A DNA stretch of 64,000 bases from Leptospira kanakyensis (lineage in GTDB: Bacteria; Spirochaetota; Leptospiria; Leptospirales; Leptospiraceae): NCBI RefSeq assembly GCF_004769235.1, contig NZ_RQFG01000016.1:218048-282047 (forward strand), read 5' to 3'. Below are positions 17,890 through 27,519 of this stretch, one piece after another; the first letter of the stretch is position 1; each line of letters starts with the position of its first letter. Position numbers and translations under genes: made by a program. The notes beneath the pieces are model-generated. The model did no database searches and had not been told where the DNA came from. It saw only the letters and a list, made by a program, of their open reading frames with translations.

Positions 17890-19722
17890 ATGTCAGCCGA
17901 AGAAACAGGAAAAATCAGTGTAGAAACAGAAAACATCTTCCCCATCATCAAAAAGTGGTTGTACTCTGAAAAAGATATTTTTCTACGAGAACTCGTATCT
18001 AACGCAAGCGATGCAATTACCAAACTAAAAAAAATTGCATTATCTGAAGAATTTGAAGGTGGCAATGACTATAAAATTGACTTAAATTTTGATGTGGATC
18101 AAAGGATCCTTTCCATTGAAGACAATGGAATTGGGATGACTTCCGATGAAGTTAAAAAATACATCAATCAAATTGCTTTCTCTGGTGCTACGGATTTTGC
18201 AAAACAATACCAAAATGCAGATAACAAAGCCGAAATCATCGGGCACTTTGGATTAGGTTTTTACTCTTCTTTTATGGTATCAAAAAAAGTAACCATAGAA
18301 ACGAAATCCTATAAAAAAGGACAAACAGGAGTTATTTGGTCGAGTGAGTCAGGAACCGACTTCACTATCTCACCTATAAACAAAGAATTTAGAGGAACAA
18401 AAATCTCTCTCTATTTGGATGGTGATTCCGGTGAATACCTAGACAAGTGGAAACTAAAAGAATTAATCAAAAAATATTGTGACTTTTTACCCGTAGGAAT
18501 TTTTGTCCAAGGAGAAAAAGCAAATCGCGAAAAACCATTATGGTCAGAAGAACCAGCAAAAATCAAAGAAGAAGAGTATAAAGACTTTCATTCTTACCTG
18601 TTCCCATTTTCAGGTGAATCACTCTTTCATATCCACTTGAATGTAGATTATCCTTTCCGTTTACAAGGAATTCTATATTTCCCAAAACTCACTCACGAGT
18701 TAGAAGCTTCCAAAAACGGAATCAAACTTTTCTGTAACCATGTTTTTGTCAGCGATAACGCGAGCGAACTCATCCCACAGTTTTTAACAATCCTAAAAGG
18801 AACCATTGACATTCCTGATCTTCCACTGAATGTTTCTAGGTCTTATCTACAGAACGATCCTCTCGTAAAAAAAATATCAAACCATATCATCAAAAAAGTC
18901 GCGGACCGATTGATCGATGATTTCAAAAAAAATAGAACCAAATACGAGGAGAATTGGAATGATATCTCCCTATTTGTAAAATATGGTGTTTTGACTGATG
19001 AAAAATTCTACGATGCCATGAAAGACCATCTGATCTTTAAAAACTCCGAAGGCGGTTATTCAACCACTTCCGAATACCTGGAAAAAAATAAAGAGAAGAA
19101 TCAAAATAAAATTTTTTATGCAAATGAAACAGAAATGGGCTCCGTATATATGGAGTTATTAAAATCGCAAGGATTAGAAGCAATCCTTGTTGATTCCAAA
19201 ATTGATTCCCATCTGATCCAACATTTAGAAATGAAAAATCCTGATTGGAAATTTCAAAGAGTGGATTCAGAAATAGCGGACCAAGTTGTAGACAAAGAAG
19301 CCCAAGATCAGTTAGTCAATGAAGAAAACAAAACTGAGTCAGACAGAATTCAAAATTTATTTTTATCTTCTTTACCAACAGAAGGAGTGGAGGTAAAGGT
19401 AGAAGCTTTGAAATCCATTGAAGTCCCCGGAGTCATTCTTTTGCCAGAATTTATGAGAAGGATGTCAGAGATGAACTCAATGTTAAACCGGGAAGACACA
19501 AAGAACATCTTGAAATCACATACCCTTATGGTTAACTCGAAATCACCTTTAGTTAAATCCGCCTTACAGGCGTTTGAAGGAGTTAATCCAGAGAAAGGAA
19601 AAAAATTAGCACGGGCCATTTATGACCTTTCCTTACTTTCTGCCAAAGTGATGGACGAAAAAGATGTTTCAGAATATACCAAAAGAACAACAGAATTTCT
19701 CCAGGAGATTTTTTCTAGTTAA
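17890..19722 (+). CDS. htpG: HtpG, Hsp90 chaperone
   Basis: 610 residues, normal for bacterial Hsp90. The GHKL ATP site is clear: [26 protein letters not shown], and [17 protein letters not shown]. The middle and C-terminal domains follow, and there is no eukaryotic MEEVD tail. In L. interrogans htpG is reported as LB058 on chromosome II and as required for virulence, which supports the replicon assignment. Only 3 bp separate it from batD, so it probably shares the Bat transcript. Confidence 0.97.
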   Translation: MSAEETGKISVETENIFPIIKKWLYSEKDIFLRELVSNASDAITKLKKIALSEEFEGGNDYKIDLNFDVDQRILSIEDNGIGMTSDEVKKYINQIAFSGATDFAKQYQNADNKAEIIGHFGLGFYSSFMVSKKVTIETKSYKKGQTGVIWSSESGTDFTISPINKEFRGTKISLYLDGDSGEYLDKWKLKELIKKYCDFLPVGIFVQGEKANREKPLWSEEPAKIKEEEYKDFHSYLFPFSGESLFHIHLNVDYPFRLQGILYFPKLTHELEASKNGIKLFCNHVFVSDNASELIPQFLTILKGTIDIPDLPLNVSRSYLQNDPLVKKISNHIIKKVADRLIDDFKKNRTKYEENWNDISLFVKYGVLTDEKFYDAMKDHLIFKNSEGGYSTTSEYLEKNKEKNQNKIFYANETEMGSVYMELLKSQGLEAILVDSKIDSHLIQHLEMKNPDWKFQRVDSEIADQVVDKEAQDQLVNEENKTESDRIQNLFLSSLPTEGVEVKVEALKSIEVPGVILLPEFMRRMSEMNSMLNREDTKNILKSHTLMVNSKSPLVKSALQAFEGVNPEKGKKLARAIYDLSLLSAKVMDEKDVSEYTKRTTEFLQEIFSS

Positions 19723-19747
19723 AGGCAAAACCATCTAGAAAGATTTG

Positions 19748-19776
19748 GCAACGATCCCTGTTTTTGGGATTGTTGC
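19748..19776 (+). terminator. Hairpin between htpG and the histidine kinase
   Basis: Eleven-bp stem GCAACGATCCC / GGGATTGTTGC with one G-U pair and a T-rich 7-nt loop. There is no T-tract after it, so it is a weak candidate for an intrinsic terminator of the Bat-htpG transcript. It ends 3 nt before the GTG of the kinase gene and would cover the place where a ribosome site should be. Confidence 0.45.
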
Positions 19777-19779
19777 TCT

Positions 19780-22104
19780 GTGATCCAGATTTGTATAACA
19801 AGTCGACTTAGTTCCTTACCGGTTGTCGTAGCCTATAAAAAGGGATACTTTGAAGAATTTGGCGTAAAGGTCACTCTGCACGTCAATACCCACCATAAAG
19901 CAATCATGCCATTACTAGACGCCGGTCGAGTGGAGGCAGGGGAAGTTCCCACCATTGCCTATCTACAAGATAGTTTCTTAAAAAAATCAAAACTCAAACG
20001 AATTTATAAAGGAATTTACCTCTATCATTCTCCACTTTCCTTTTATTCCAGGTTCCAATTCAAACCAGAAGATCTCACAAGAAACAAAGCCTACATCCTT
20101 CCTGTTCCCCACCAATACTCAGTGGAAAGACTCTATGCAGAAAAATTTTTAGAAGAATATGCGCCGAAAAACCCAGTCAAAGTTCGATACATTGATACTC
20201 CCGGATTTTTAGAGGAAAAAGAATTTTTAAAACCCTCTTGTTTAGGATTAGTGTCGGATCCATTCTCTAGTCCTTTTCTTCGTAACTTCCAAGACTTTGC
20301 AGGCACACTCGACTTGCCAATTTTAGCAGCCAAATCTTTTTATCCATCCACCTTACTAGCGTTTAGTGGCGATGCTATATTAAAAACTGGAAGAGAAGTT
20401 TCAGGTGTGTTACTCGCAGTCAAAAAAGCCATTGATTTTTTGCAAAATACAAATCATCTCAGCACAAGTAATCTTTGGGATGATCTACAATTATCGCATT
20501 TTTATCCTCACTTAAGAGTAGGGGAAACTAAAAATCTATTAAACGCGCATCCCCTCATCCAAAAAGGAGTTTTTTCATACCAAGGTGACTCCACCACACT
20601 TTTCCCTCTCTTAAAAGATGTCTATTTCCGACTCATCAGAAGGGTGATACAACCAGAAGCCGTAAAGTCAGCTCTTGACTTTGATGAAATTCTATCTGCT
20701 CTTGAACCCAAAAAAGTTTTTGATGTTAGAAAACTAAATAGTTTCCAAGAACCGGCAGAATCAAAACTCCACGCACCATCCCAAATCAATTATAGAAAAC
20801 TCAATGCCGTGAGACACCTGATCGTAGACGTAAACTCGGTGGTCTTAGACATCCTACAAGGAAACTATAACTCACGTATCAACGCTGATGAAACTTTACA
20901 ACTAGATAACCGAGTCAAAGTTCTCGTCAACTCCATGTTAGATTCTTTTAACGCTAAAATGGAACTTCAAAGAGAAGAAATCACTGAGTTAGAAAACTTA
21001 ATTTCAATTTTAGAGATCAAACTAGATAGATCTGCCGTTGATTTACAATATTCTGAAGAAAAGTACAGATATTTATTTGAATTTTCAAGAGAAGCCATTG
21101 CTCTCGTAGATGCGGATACAGGGAGTATCCTTGAAGCAAACAACCAATTTCGATCTTTAACTAGTTATACTAGAGGAGACATCACAAAATTAAATATCGA
21201 GGATATCATTTTAGGGAACCAAGTTTCAAACCAACTCCGATTTGGTTCGGATCTTTCTTCTGATACCATGTTGTCTCTTCCCGATGTCGAAATCCTAGTT
21301 AAAGACGGAAGCAAACTAGAAGTCGACATAAGTTTTACGTCCATTCTTCTTTCACCAAAAAAAAGATACCAAGTCCAGTTCCGCCCAAACTCCGAAAGAA
21401 AAGAACAAGAACGATTACAACACGAATTTATCTCCAACGTAAGCCATGAACTCCGAAGCCCAATGACAAATATCAGAGGGTATCTCGAGTTTTTTAAGTC
21501 CGATACATCACTACCATTTAACACCGAACACAAAAACATGTTAGAGGTAATCGACAAAAATGCAAAAAGACTCAGCTTTTTAATTGAAAACTTACTAAAA
21601 CTAACAACCTCCAGAGAAAAAGATAAAGAAGCAGAAGTAATAGAAATTTTTGATCCGGTCCCTGTCATCGAAGATGTAATCCATATGAACTCACATCTTG
21701 CCAAAGGGAAACCCATCGAATGGAACCTTTCACTCAAAAAAGGATTCTTCTTACGAGGAATCAAATTCGAATTTTCGCAGATCATCACAAATCTTTATGT
21801 AAACGCACTCAAATACACAGCTAAAGGTAAAATTGGAATCTCTATCCTGGAAACCAATGGCAAAATAGAAATCACAGTGGAAGACACGGGACTTGGAATT
21901 GATCCAAATTATAAAAACCAAATCTTCGATCGTTTTTTTAGGATTCCCTCTTCGGACAATAAAAAAATTGGTGGAACAGGACTTGGGTTATCGATTGTTA
22001 AGTCACTTGTGGACAAAATGTCCGGAGAAATCTTCGTTGAAAGTGCAATGGGGCAAGGAAGCAAATTTACAATCTACTTCCCAAAGGTAAACGTCAACGT
22101 TTAG
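19780..22104 (+). CDS. Soluble histidine kinase with solute-binding-like and PAS domains
   Basis: 774 residues, no signal peptide or membrane helix. Residues 1-230 look like an NMT1/SsuA-type substrate-binding fold (ITSRLSSLPVVVAYKKGYFEEFGVKV and DAGRVEAGEVPTIAYL). A helical linker follows, then a PAS domain from about residue 428, a HisKA box with H556 (SNVSHELRSPMTNIRGY), the N box near 668 (ITNLYVNALKYT), G1 (DTGLGID) and G2 (GGTGLGLSIV). All kinase motifs are intact. It may sense a small cytoplasmic molecule. No response regulator lies nearby. The start is a GTG behind a hairpin, so it is uncertain. Confidence 0.85.
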   Translation: MIQICITSRLSSLPVVVAYKKGYFEEFGVKVTLHVNTHHKAIMPLLDAGRVEAGEVPTIAYLQDSFLKKSKLKRIYKGIYLYHSPLSFYSRFQFKPEDLTRNKAYILPVPHQYSVERLYAEKFLEEYAPKNPVKVRYIDTPGFLEEKEFLKPSCLGLVSDPFSSPFLRNFQDFAGTLDLPILAAKSFYPSTLLAFSGDAILKTGREVSGVLLAVKKAIDFLQNTNHLSTSNLWDDLQLSHFYPHLRVGETKNLLNAHPLIQKGVFSYQGDSTTLFPLLKDVYFRLIRRVIQPEAVKSALDFDEILSALEPKKVFDVRKLNSFQEPAESKLHAPSQINYRKLNAVRHLIVDVNSVVLDILQGNYNSRINADETLQLDNRVKVLVNSMLDSFNAKMELQREEITELENLISILEIKLDRSAVDLQYSEEKYRYLFEFSREAIALVDADTGSILEANNQFRSLTSYTRGDITKLNIEDIILGNQVSNQLRFGSDLSSDTMLSLPDVEILVKDGSKLEVDISFTSILLSPKKRYQVQFRPNSERKEQERLQHEFISNVSHELRSPMTNIRGYLEFFKSDTSLPFNTEHKNMLEVIDKNAKRLSFLIENLLKLTTSREKDKEAEVIEIFDPVPVIEDVIHMNSHLAKGKPIEWNLSLKKGFFLRGIKFEFSQIITNLYVNALKYTAKGKIGISILETNGKIEITVEDTGLGIDPNYKNQIFDRFFRIPSSDNKKIGGTGLGLSIVKSLVDKMSGEIFVESAMGQGSKFTIYFPKVNVNV

Positions 22105-22897
22105 AAGTTTTTTTCTTCTTTGCTATTTGTTTTTTCTTAGGTGCAGGTTTCGTTTTGTTTTTTAACAACAAATCATTTGGTTTCAAAAGACTAAACGTTG
22201 GTATATTTCTTTCTTCTAATGTCATCTTTGATAAAAGCAGGGAGAGCTCCAACATTTCGCGAGTTCCGAGTAAATGCATCATCTCTAGTGCCTGGTTCAT
22301 ACCCAGTTTTCTAAAAATTGCCAATGCATTGGTGACACCAAAAAAATGAATCAAAACCGGAAGTTCTTCTAGTCCCCTTTGTTTGATCCATTTTTTACAA
22401 TCGGCAACAGAAAGTTCACTCACTAGCTGAATCACTGGCCCCACTTCGATTTCATTTACCAACCAAAGGAAATCTTTCATCGGAATTTCTTTGAGTAGGG
22501 CGATGGATTTTTCTATTCCTAGAGTTTTAAGAATTTCGACACTAGTTTCCTTACCCAATGTTTTTGCAAGTAACCCAACATCATGAGGAGGAATACTTCT
22601 GGAAACTAAAGCCAAATCAGACATAGGAAGCGAGTGAATAAAATAAACCAAATCATCATCTTCATTTTCTCGAATCATCTCCACGAGAATTTTCTCAGGG
22701 ATTTGTTTCACGAGTTCCACAACTGTATCTTCACTTAATTTGTGTGTGAGAACGATGAGCCTTTCTTTAGGAACCTTCCCTGTCAGAGAAAGTAACTTTT
22801 CATAACCAAGATTTTTTAAAATCTGAAAGGATTTTTTGGGGCCAAGTTTTTCTAAATACTGATAAACACTTTGGATTGTAACGAGAACTTCTTTCAT
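22094..22897 (-). CDS. Helical-repeat protein with Lys-rich tail, function unknown
   Basis: About 267 residues from the ATG at 22897 (a TTG at 22918 is the alternative). The protein is a run of short helices with a recurring pattern of roughly 24 residues, e.g. LVKQIPEKILVEMIREN, FIHSLPMSDLALVSRSIPP and LLKEIPMKDFLWLVNEIE, resembling HEAT-like or MgtE-N-like arrays. The last 20 residues are mostly Lys. No enzyme motif. Its end overlaps the histidine kinase gene by 11 bp; it is divergent from the membrane protein gene at 22974. Confidence 0.65.
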   Translation of the reverse strand: MKEVLVTIQSVYQYLEKLGPKKSFQILKNLGYEKLLSLTGKVPKERLIVLTHKLSEDTVVELVKQIPEKILVEMIRENEDDDLVYFIHSLPMSDLALVSRSIPPHDVGLLAKTLGKETSVEILKTLGIEKSIALLKEIPMKDFLWLVNEIEVGPVIQLVSELSVADCKKWIKQRGLEELPVLIHFFGVTNALAIFRKLGMNQALEMMHLLGTREMLELSLLLSKMTLEERNIPTFSLLKPNDLLLKNKTKPAPKKKQIAKKKKTSKR

Positions 22898-22973
22898 TTG
22901 CCCCAACTTTGGATACAAACTGTCAGAATCTTCGTAAAATTCCAGAGAAATTCCTTTTCGAATCTGTTAAATT

Positions 22974-24152
22974 TTGCAAAATGGAAGAGTGAAGCTGCGC
23001 CAACTTTGGGTTCTCATCTTTTTGTTCGTTTTAGGAGTAGGGGGACTTGTTTACTTCAAAACCGCTCCCTATGGGCATTCCCTTTCTGCTCTCATTGGCA
23101 TTTGGGAGGGATTTTACGAAATCAATCCAAACCTAGTTGATTCCCATTTTGTGATCTATAAATCGGGTGGGTATGATGGACAGTTCTTTTATTTTCTCGC
23201 AAAAGACCTGTTCGATTCTGGTGATTGGGGCCTCATTGTTGATTCCTATCATTTCCGATTCCATAGGATTGGTCTTTCTTTGTTTACTGGTTTTTTCTCT
23301 CAGTTTCTTGGGTTTTCTTATTATCCAGCAATCACCCTTAGTTTTTTATTTTTAGTCTTTTTTCTTTCTGTATTTTGTTTGTATTCACTTCTCCCAGAAA
23401 AATCGAAATGGTTCGTTATCTTCTATTTGTTTTCCCCATTTTCGCTAAATGCAAATTTACTCTTAGTTGCTGATTCTTTGTTTGTCAGCTTTGGAATCAT
23501 TGCATTTTACTTTTTCAAAAACAAAAAAGACTACTTGGCAGTGTTTTTCTTTCTTCTTATGGTTCTCACTCGTGAACTCGGAGTATTATTCCTTTTGCCG
23601 ATTGTTCTAAAAAAACTCACCGAAAAAAAATGGGATGCCATGGTTCTATATTCAATCCCAGGAATCGCATTTCTTTGTTTGGTGGGATATGGCTGGATCC
23701 AACCTCCAAATCATTTAGGAACCAACCCTCTCGGATTCAGAGATATGACCGACCTACCTCTACTCGGATTTTTTAAAAGTTTTCAGGACGGAAACTCGAT
23801 TCAGTTCAAACTGAAGGAATTTCCAAAAATTTTCTTTTTTATCTCTTTTTTAATTTTATCAATAGTCTGTATCCAATCATTAAAAAAATCTTTTGCCACC
23901 GACATCAATTTGCTCATCCCAATTTTTGGAAGTTTGTTTGTCATCCTCATCGCAGAAGAAGGTTATTGGAGATCTTTTGACAATCTCAGCCGAATGTTTA
24001 CGCTCATTTTGCCTTTTTCCTTACTGTTAGAAGGTATTTTAAAAAAACCCTTAATTCGTTTTTTCCTTGGTATCTCCATCACCTTATTTGTATTTTTAAT
24101 CATTCGAATTGTCTGGATCACACCCACAAAGGAGTTTTTCTTTACCCCATGA
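22974..24152 (+). CDS. Multi-pass membrane protein, GT-C glycosyltransferase-like
   Basis: About 392 residues with 9-11 membrane helices. The stretch YDGQFFYFLAKDLFDSGDWG in the first large loop, then VDSYHFRFHRIG, is typical of GT-C-like membrane proteins that use polyprenyl-phosphate sugars; the acceptor is unknown. The start is a TTG at 22974, or a GTG at 22989. It overlaps mqnD by 4 bp (ATGA), so the two are co-translated. Confidence 0.65.
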   Translation: MQNGRVKLRQLWVLIFLFVLGVGGLVYFKTAPYGHSLSALIGIWEGFYEINPNLVDSHFVIYKSGGYDGQFFYFLAKDLFDSGDWGLIVDSYHFRFHRIGLSLFTGFFSQFLGFSYYPAITLSFLFLVFFLSVFCLYSLLPEKSKWFVIFYLFSPFSLNANLLLVADSLFVSFGIIAFYFFKNKKDYLAVFFFLLMVLTRELGVLFLLPIVLKKLTEKKWDAMVLYSIPGIAFLCLVGYGWIQPPNHLGTNPLGFRDMTDLPLLGFFKSFQDGNSIQFKLKEFPKIFFFISFLILSIVCIQSLKKSFATDINLLIPIFGSLFVILIAEEGYWRSFDNLSRMFTLILPFSLLLEGILKKPLIRFFLGISITLFVFLIIRIVWITPTKEFFFTP

Positions 24153-24973
24153 TATCTTTAGCTTATTCTCCATGTCCCAACGATACCTTTCTTTTTTACC
24201 ATTTGATTCGAAATTCTAGTTATCCAGTCAAAGAAGAACTATATGATGTAGAAAACTTAAACGAATTTGCATTCCAGGGAAAATTCCCGGTCACAAAACT
24301 TTCGTTTGCCGCCTACTTCCATATCATCGAAAAATACATCTTATTAGAAACTGGGTCCGCATTAGGAAGGGGTTGTGGTCCCATTGTTGTCCGGAAAAAA
24401 AATACAAAAACAGATCTCAGTAGTTACGAAAATCTATACATTCCGGGACTTTTGACCACGGCAAACCTTCTCCTTTCTCTTCATACAAACGGGAAACAAA
24501 AACCAACCCCCATTCGTTATGATGAAATCATTCCCAAAGTAATGAGTGAGGAGAATAGTCTTGGTGTCATCATTCACGAAGAACGATTTACTTACGAAGC
24601 AAGAGGAATGGAAAAGGTTGTGGATCTTGGAGAATGGTGGGAAAGTTCTACAGGTTATCCCATTCCCTTAGGTGCCATAGCAATCCGTAGGGACATCCCA
24701 CGCGACGAAGCCCTTAGATTCCAATCAAATCTCAGAGAAAGTTTGAAGTCAGCCTATTTAGAACCGAAAGAAATGATGGATTATATCAGAACCAATTCGC
24801 AAAACAAAGATGATGCGGTAATCAAATCTCATATCAACTTGTATGTAAATGATTATACAAAAAACTTAGGGAAAGAAGGTCACGGTGCAGTAGAGTATTT
24901 ACTCAAACGTGCGGTTGAGGCAGGTTTCATTCAAAAACCCACCTCACTTCCTTTGTTTTTAGGAGAAAGTTAA
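24149..24973 (+). CDS. mqnD: MqnD, 1,4-dihydroxy-6-naphthoate synthase
   Basis: 274 residues. YSPCPNDTFLFYHLI near the N terminus, KLSFAAYFHII and GSALGRGCGPIVV are hallmark stretches of MqnD, which converts cyclic dehypoxanthinyl futalosine to 1,4-dihydroxy-6-naphthoate in the futalosine route to menaquinone. No other mqn gene is in the window. It ends 15 bp inside the convergent discoidin/fibre-like gene. Confidence 0.93.
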   Translation: MISLAYSPCPNDTFLFYHLIRNSSYPVKEELYDVENLNEFAFQGKFPVTKLSFAAYFHIIEKYILLETGSALGRGCGPIVVRKKNTKTDLSSYENLYIPGLLTTANLLLSLHTNGKQKPTPIRYDEIIPKVMSEENSLGVIIHEERFTYEARGMEKVVDLGEWWESSTGYPIPLGAIAIRRDIPRDEALRFQSNLRESLKSAYLEPKEMMDYIRTNSQNKDDAVIKSHINLYVNDYTKNLGKEGHGAVEYLLKRAVEAGFIQKPTSLPLFLGES

Positions 24974-27469
24974 CATACAAAGGATATTTCCTTTGTCTCG
25001 TTTGCAAGCTTCCACTGCTTTTGCCACAAGCATTCCTGGTTTTAATTTTGATGGATCCGCTTTAACGGCATGACCAGAAGAAAGGCCTGAAACCAAAAGA
25101 TCTCCTGGATAAATAGGAACTTGTGTTGCATCCACATGGATTTTGGCGATCCCAAGCAAGGCCACAAGCACATACTCCACAGCCTTCTCTTGTTTTCCAA
25201 AAACAAGATGGGCACTAGTCACACAAACTCCAATTACGTTTGTGGAGTAGGGGTGTTTCGATCTTCCAAGAACACCTGGTTCTTCCGTTGCGACAAGAAG
25301 GTCTCCCGCAGTCACAACATCTTTCCCATCCAATCGGAAATAACGAGCGATACATTCTTCGCCGCCATCTTTTGTGATCCGGAGATTCCCTTCAAATAAA
25401 GACTCACCACTAGCATAAATGGCTTTTCCTGAACCAGAAAGTTCTAACTCTGGAATTCCTTTTCCATCCACAACAAGAGCAAAATCGGATTGAGATAAAA
25501 ATCGTCCACCAGGCGCCGTAGTTCCGGCACCTAAAATTCCAGCAGATTGTTTGGAATCCTTTCCCTTAGAAATTCCGTATACACCAACAGAATCACCAAA
25601 TCCAGATACCCCAGTCCCAGAAGAAACTCCGGAAACTCCAGTTCCTAATTTTGTGTTTTTTCCATAAATGACAGCATCTTTACTTTGTGGAGGAACAAAT
25701 CCCTTGGTAGAACCTTCTGCCTCTCCCGTAATTTTCAAAAGCCCTGTATGGGAATTAAAATCATGTTCCTTTTCTGCATACGGATGTGTGTGTGGTTTCG
25801 GATCTCTTTTGTCAGACAATCTTGGATCATCAGAAAGCACCACCTTACCAGGGATAGACTCACCATGGTTAGCCAATAAAACAATCCCTGCATCTTCAAA
25901 TCCAGCTTTCGCCAATCGTTTGTCATTCCCTTGCACAACGGCACCTGGTTTGGTTTCACCAGAGTGGGCGAGTTGTACAATTCCGTGAACTTCGGTACTT
26001 GCATGCCGCAATCGTTTGTCATTTGCTTGCACTACCGTATTCGGTTCTTCTCCACCATTGGGTGCAAGTTGTACAATCCCTTTGGCAGTGTTTGTGGCAT
26101 CACGAAGCCTTGGGTCGTCCCCAGTAACAACTTTATCAATTGCAACTTCACCAGATTCAGCAAGTTGCACAAGACCGATGGATTTTTTGGTGGCCACTCG
26201 CAAACGAGAGTCATTCCCTTGGACAACAACACCTGGCCGCGTTTCTCCGTCTAACGCAAGCTCCACGATCCCCGGGTGGTCGGTGGATGCACTTCGCAAA
26301 CGTTCATCGTCTGATTGTACCACAAGTCCTGGTCTCGATTCTCCACTTCTAGACAACCTAACTAGACCATGTGTAAGTTCAGTGGCGATTTTTAGGCGTT
26401 TATCATTTCCTTGGACGGCAACACCTGGTTTTTCTTCCCCATCCGATGCTAACTCAACAATTCCACGGTATTCGGTAGTGGCATCACGAAGGCGTCTGTC
26501 ATTGGCCTGCACCACCACACCTTCTTTGACCTCACCATCCACGGCCAAACGAATGATTCCGGAACGAAGCACTGAAGCGTAGGGAAGGGGTTCTCTCGTT
26601 GGCCCACCGTAATCTTTTTTATCTGGGCTAGAATATAATTCGAGTTCTATGACTTCGGTGATGTAATCTTTTTTATTTGGTTGTTTCTCTTGGAAAAAAA
26701 CCAATTTCAGAAAACGTAAATTGACTGCAGAAAATCTCCATTTATACCAAGTCCCCGGTTCCGATAAAAAGAAATTCTCTTCATGTAACTGGTGCCAAGT
26801 CAGATCATCTTCGCTATAATAGGTAACAAACCTTTCTGGAAAATTAGTAGTTGGATCATTTTTGGTAAGCATTCGCATCTCTTCGATGCGGTTCACAGAA
26901 CCCATATCCAAAATCAAATATTCTTCTTCTGGTTCTTCTTTCTTTTTAGAAGACCATCCGTAATCAGGCCTTGTATCAAAAAGATTTTCTTTTACATACA
27001 ATCTGTCCAGTTCCGAACTGGCTTGGATGGATTGGATCCCAGTAATGAGTATTTTTAACTGACCAAAACTAATCCGATTTTTTCCGTTACTTGCTTTCCT
27101 GGAAATTTTAGAAACAAATTTCACATAACGAGCGCTAGTAAGCGAAAAAAGCCATTTGGCTGAAGTTTTGAATGATTTCCGAAAGGATGATTCTTGTAAA
27201 ATGGGTTCCCAATACTTTCCATCATGGGATAATTCAAACCGAAACGAATCAGGAAAAAAATCTAAACCATCCTTGCCTGGCAAAAGTTCGATCCCGTTAA
27301 AATAAACAACATCATCAAATTTAAAGATGATAGAAGAAAGTGAGGACTGCTCCTTCTCTTCAAAAAAGGATAAAAATTCTTCGTTTTTGACTTCGTAAGT
27401 TCCAGAAGTGGAAACTGATTTAATGGGTAAAGAGTAGGGGTGGCTTGTGCGGATTAAATGATCTTTCAT
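24959..27469 (-). CDS. Discoidin/tail-fibre-like repeat protein
   Basis: About 836 residues from the ATG at 27469 (a TTG at 27496 is the alternative). Residues 15-285 form two F5/8 type C (discoidin)-like domains, e.g. YLILDMGSVNRIEEMRML with FPERFVTYYSEDDLTW. Then come eight tandem 32-residue units (about residues 304-559), each close to GIVELA..GE..PGVVVQGNDxRLxxAT, as in phage side-tail fibres, then a HTHPYAEKEHDFNSHTG segment with metal-binding His pairs and a Gly-rich GVSG region. No signal peptide, no phage genes nearby. It lies 50 bp downstream of rep on the same strand. Probably an adhesin or structural fibre. Confidence 0.75.
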   Translation of the reverse strand: MKDHLIRTSHPYSLPIKSVSTSGTYEVKNEEFLSFFEEKEQSSLSSIIFKFDDVVYFNGIELLPGKDGLDFFPDSFRFELSHDGKYWEPILQESSFRKSFKTSAKWLFSLTSARYVKFVSKISRKASNGKNRISFGQLKILITGIQSIQASSELDRLYVKENLFDTRPDYGWSSKKKEEPEEEYLILDMGSVNRIEEMRMLTKNDPTTNFPERFVTYYSEDDLTWHQLHEENFFLSEPGTWYKWRFSAVNLRFLKLVFFQEKQPNKKDYITEVIELELYSSPDKKDYGGPTREPLPYASVLRSGIIRLAVDGEVKEGVVVQANDRRLRDATTEYRGIVELASDGEEKPGVAVQGNDKRLKIATELTHGLVRLSRSGESRPGLVVQSDDERLRSASTDHPGIVELALDGETRPGVVVQGNDSRLRVATKKSIGLVQLAESGEVAIDKVVTGDDPRLRDATNTAKGIVQLAPNGGEEPNTVVQANDKRLRHASTEVHGIVQLAHSGETKPGAVVQGNDKRLAKAGFEDAGIVLLANHGESIPGKVVLSDDPRLSDKRDPKPHTHPYAEKEHDFNSHTGLLKITGEAEGSTKGFVPPQSKDAVIYGKNTKLGTGVSGVSSGTGVSGFGDSVGVYGISKGKDSKQSAGILGAGTTAPGGRFLSQSDFALVVDGKGIPELELSGSGKAIYASGESLFEGNLRITKDGGEECIARYFRLDGKDVVTAGDLLVATEEPGVLGRSKHPYSTNVIGVCVTSAHLVFGKQEKAVEYVLVALLGIAKIHVDATQVPIYPGDLLVSGLSSGHAVKADPSKLKPGMLVAKAVEACKRDKGNILCMLTFS
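25793..26560 (-). repeat. Eight tandem 96-bp coding repeats
   Basis: The eight 32-codon units of the fibre-like gene lie end to end without gaps. Conserved positions are G-[IL]-V-x-L-A near the start, G-E in the middle and N-D-x-R-L near the end. Units vary enough to be old, though the shared pattern could still allow copy-number change by recombination. Confidence 0.88.
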
Positions 27470-27519
27470 TGCGCTTTGTTTGCTAATTCCTTCCAAAAAA
27501 TACCGTTTTTCTATCCAGT

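Noticed and set aside
21165..21788. 207-codon leftward frame opposite the histidine kinase
   Set aside because: Covers the conserved HisKA region on the other strand; no features of its own.
26016..26582. 188-codon frame opposite the fibre-like gene
   Set aside because: It arises from the antisense of the 96-bp repeats; Ser/Thr/Pro-rich with no start signal.
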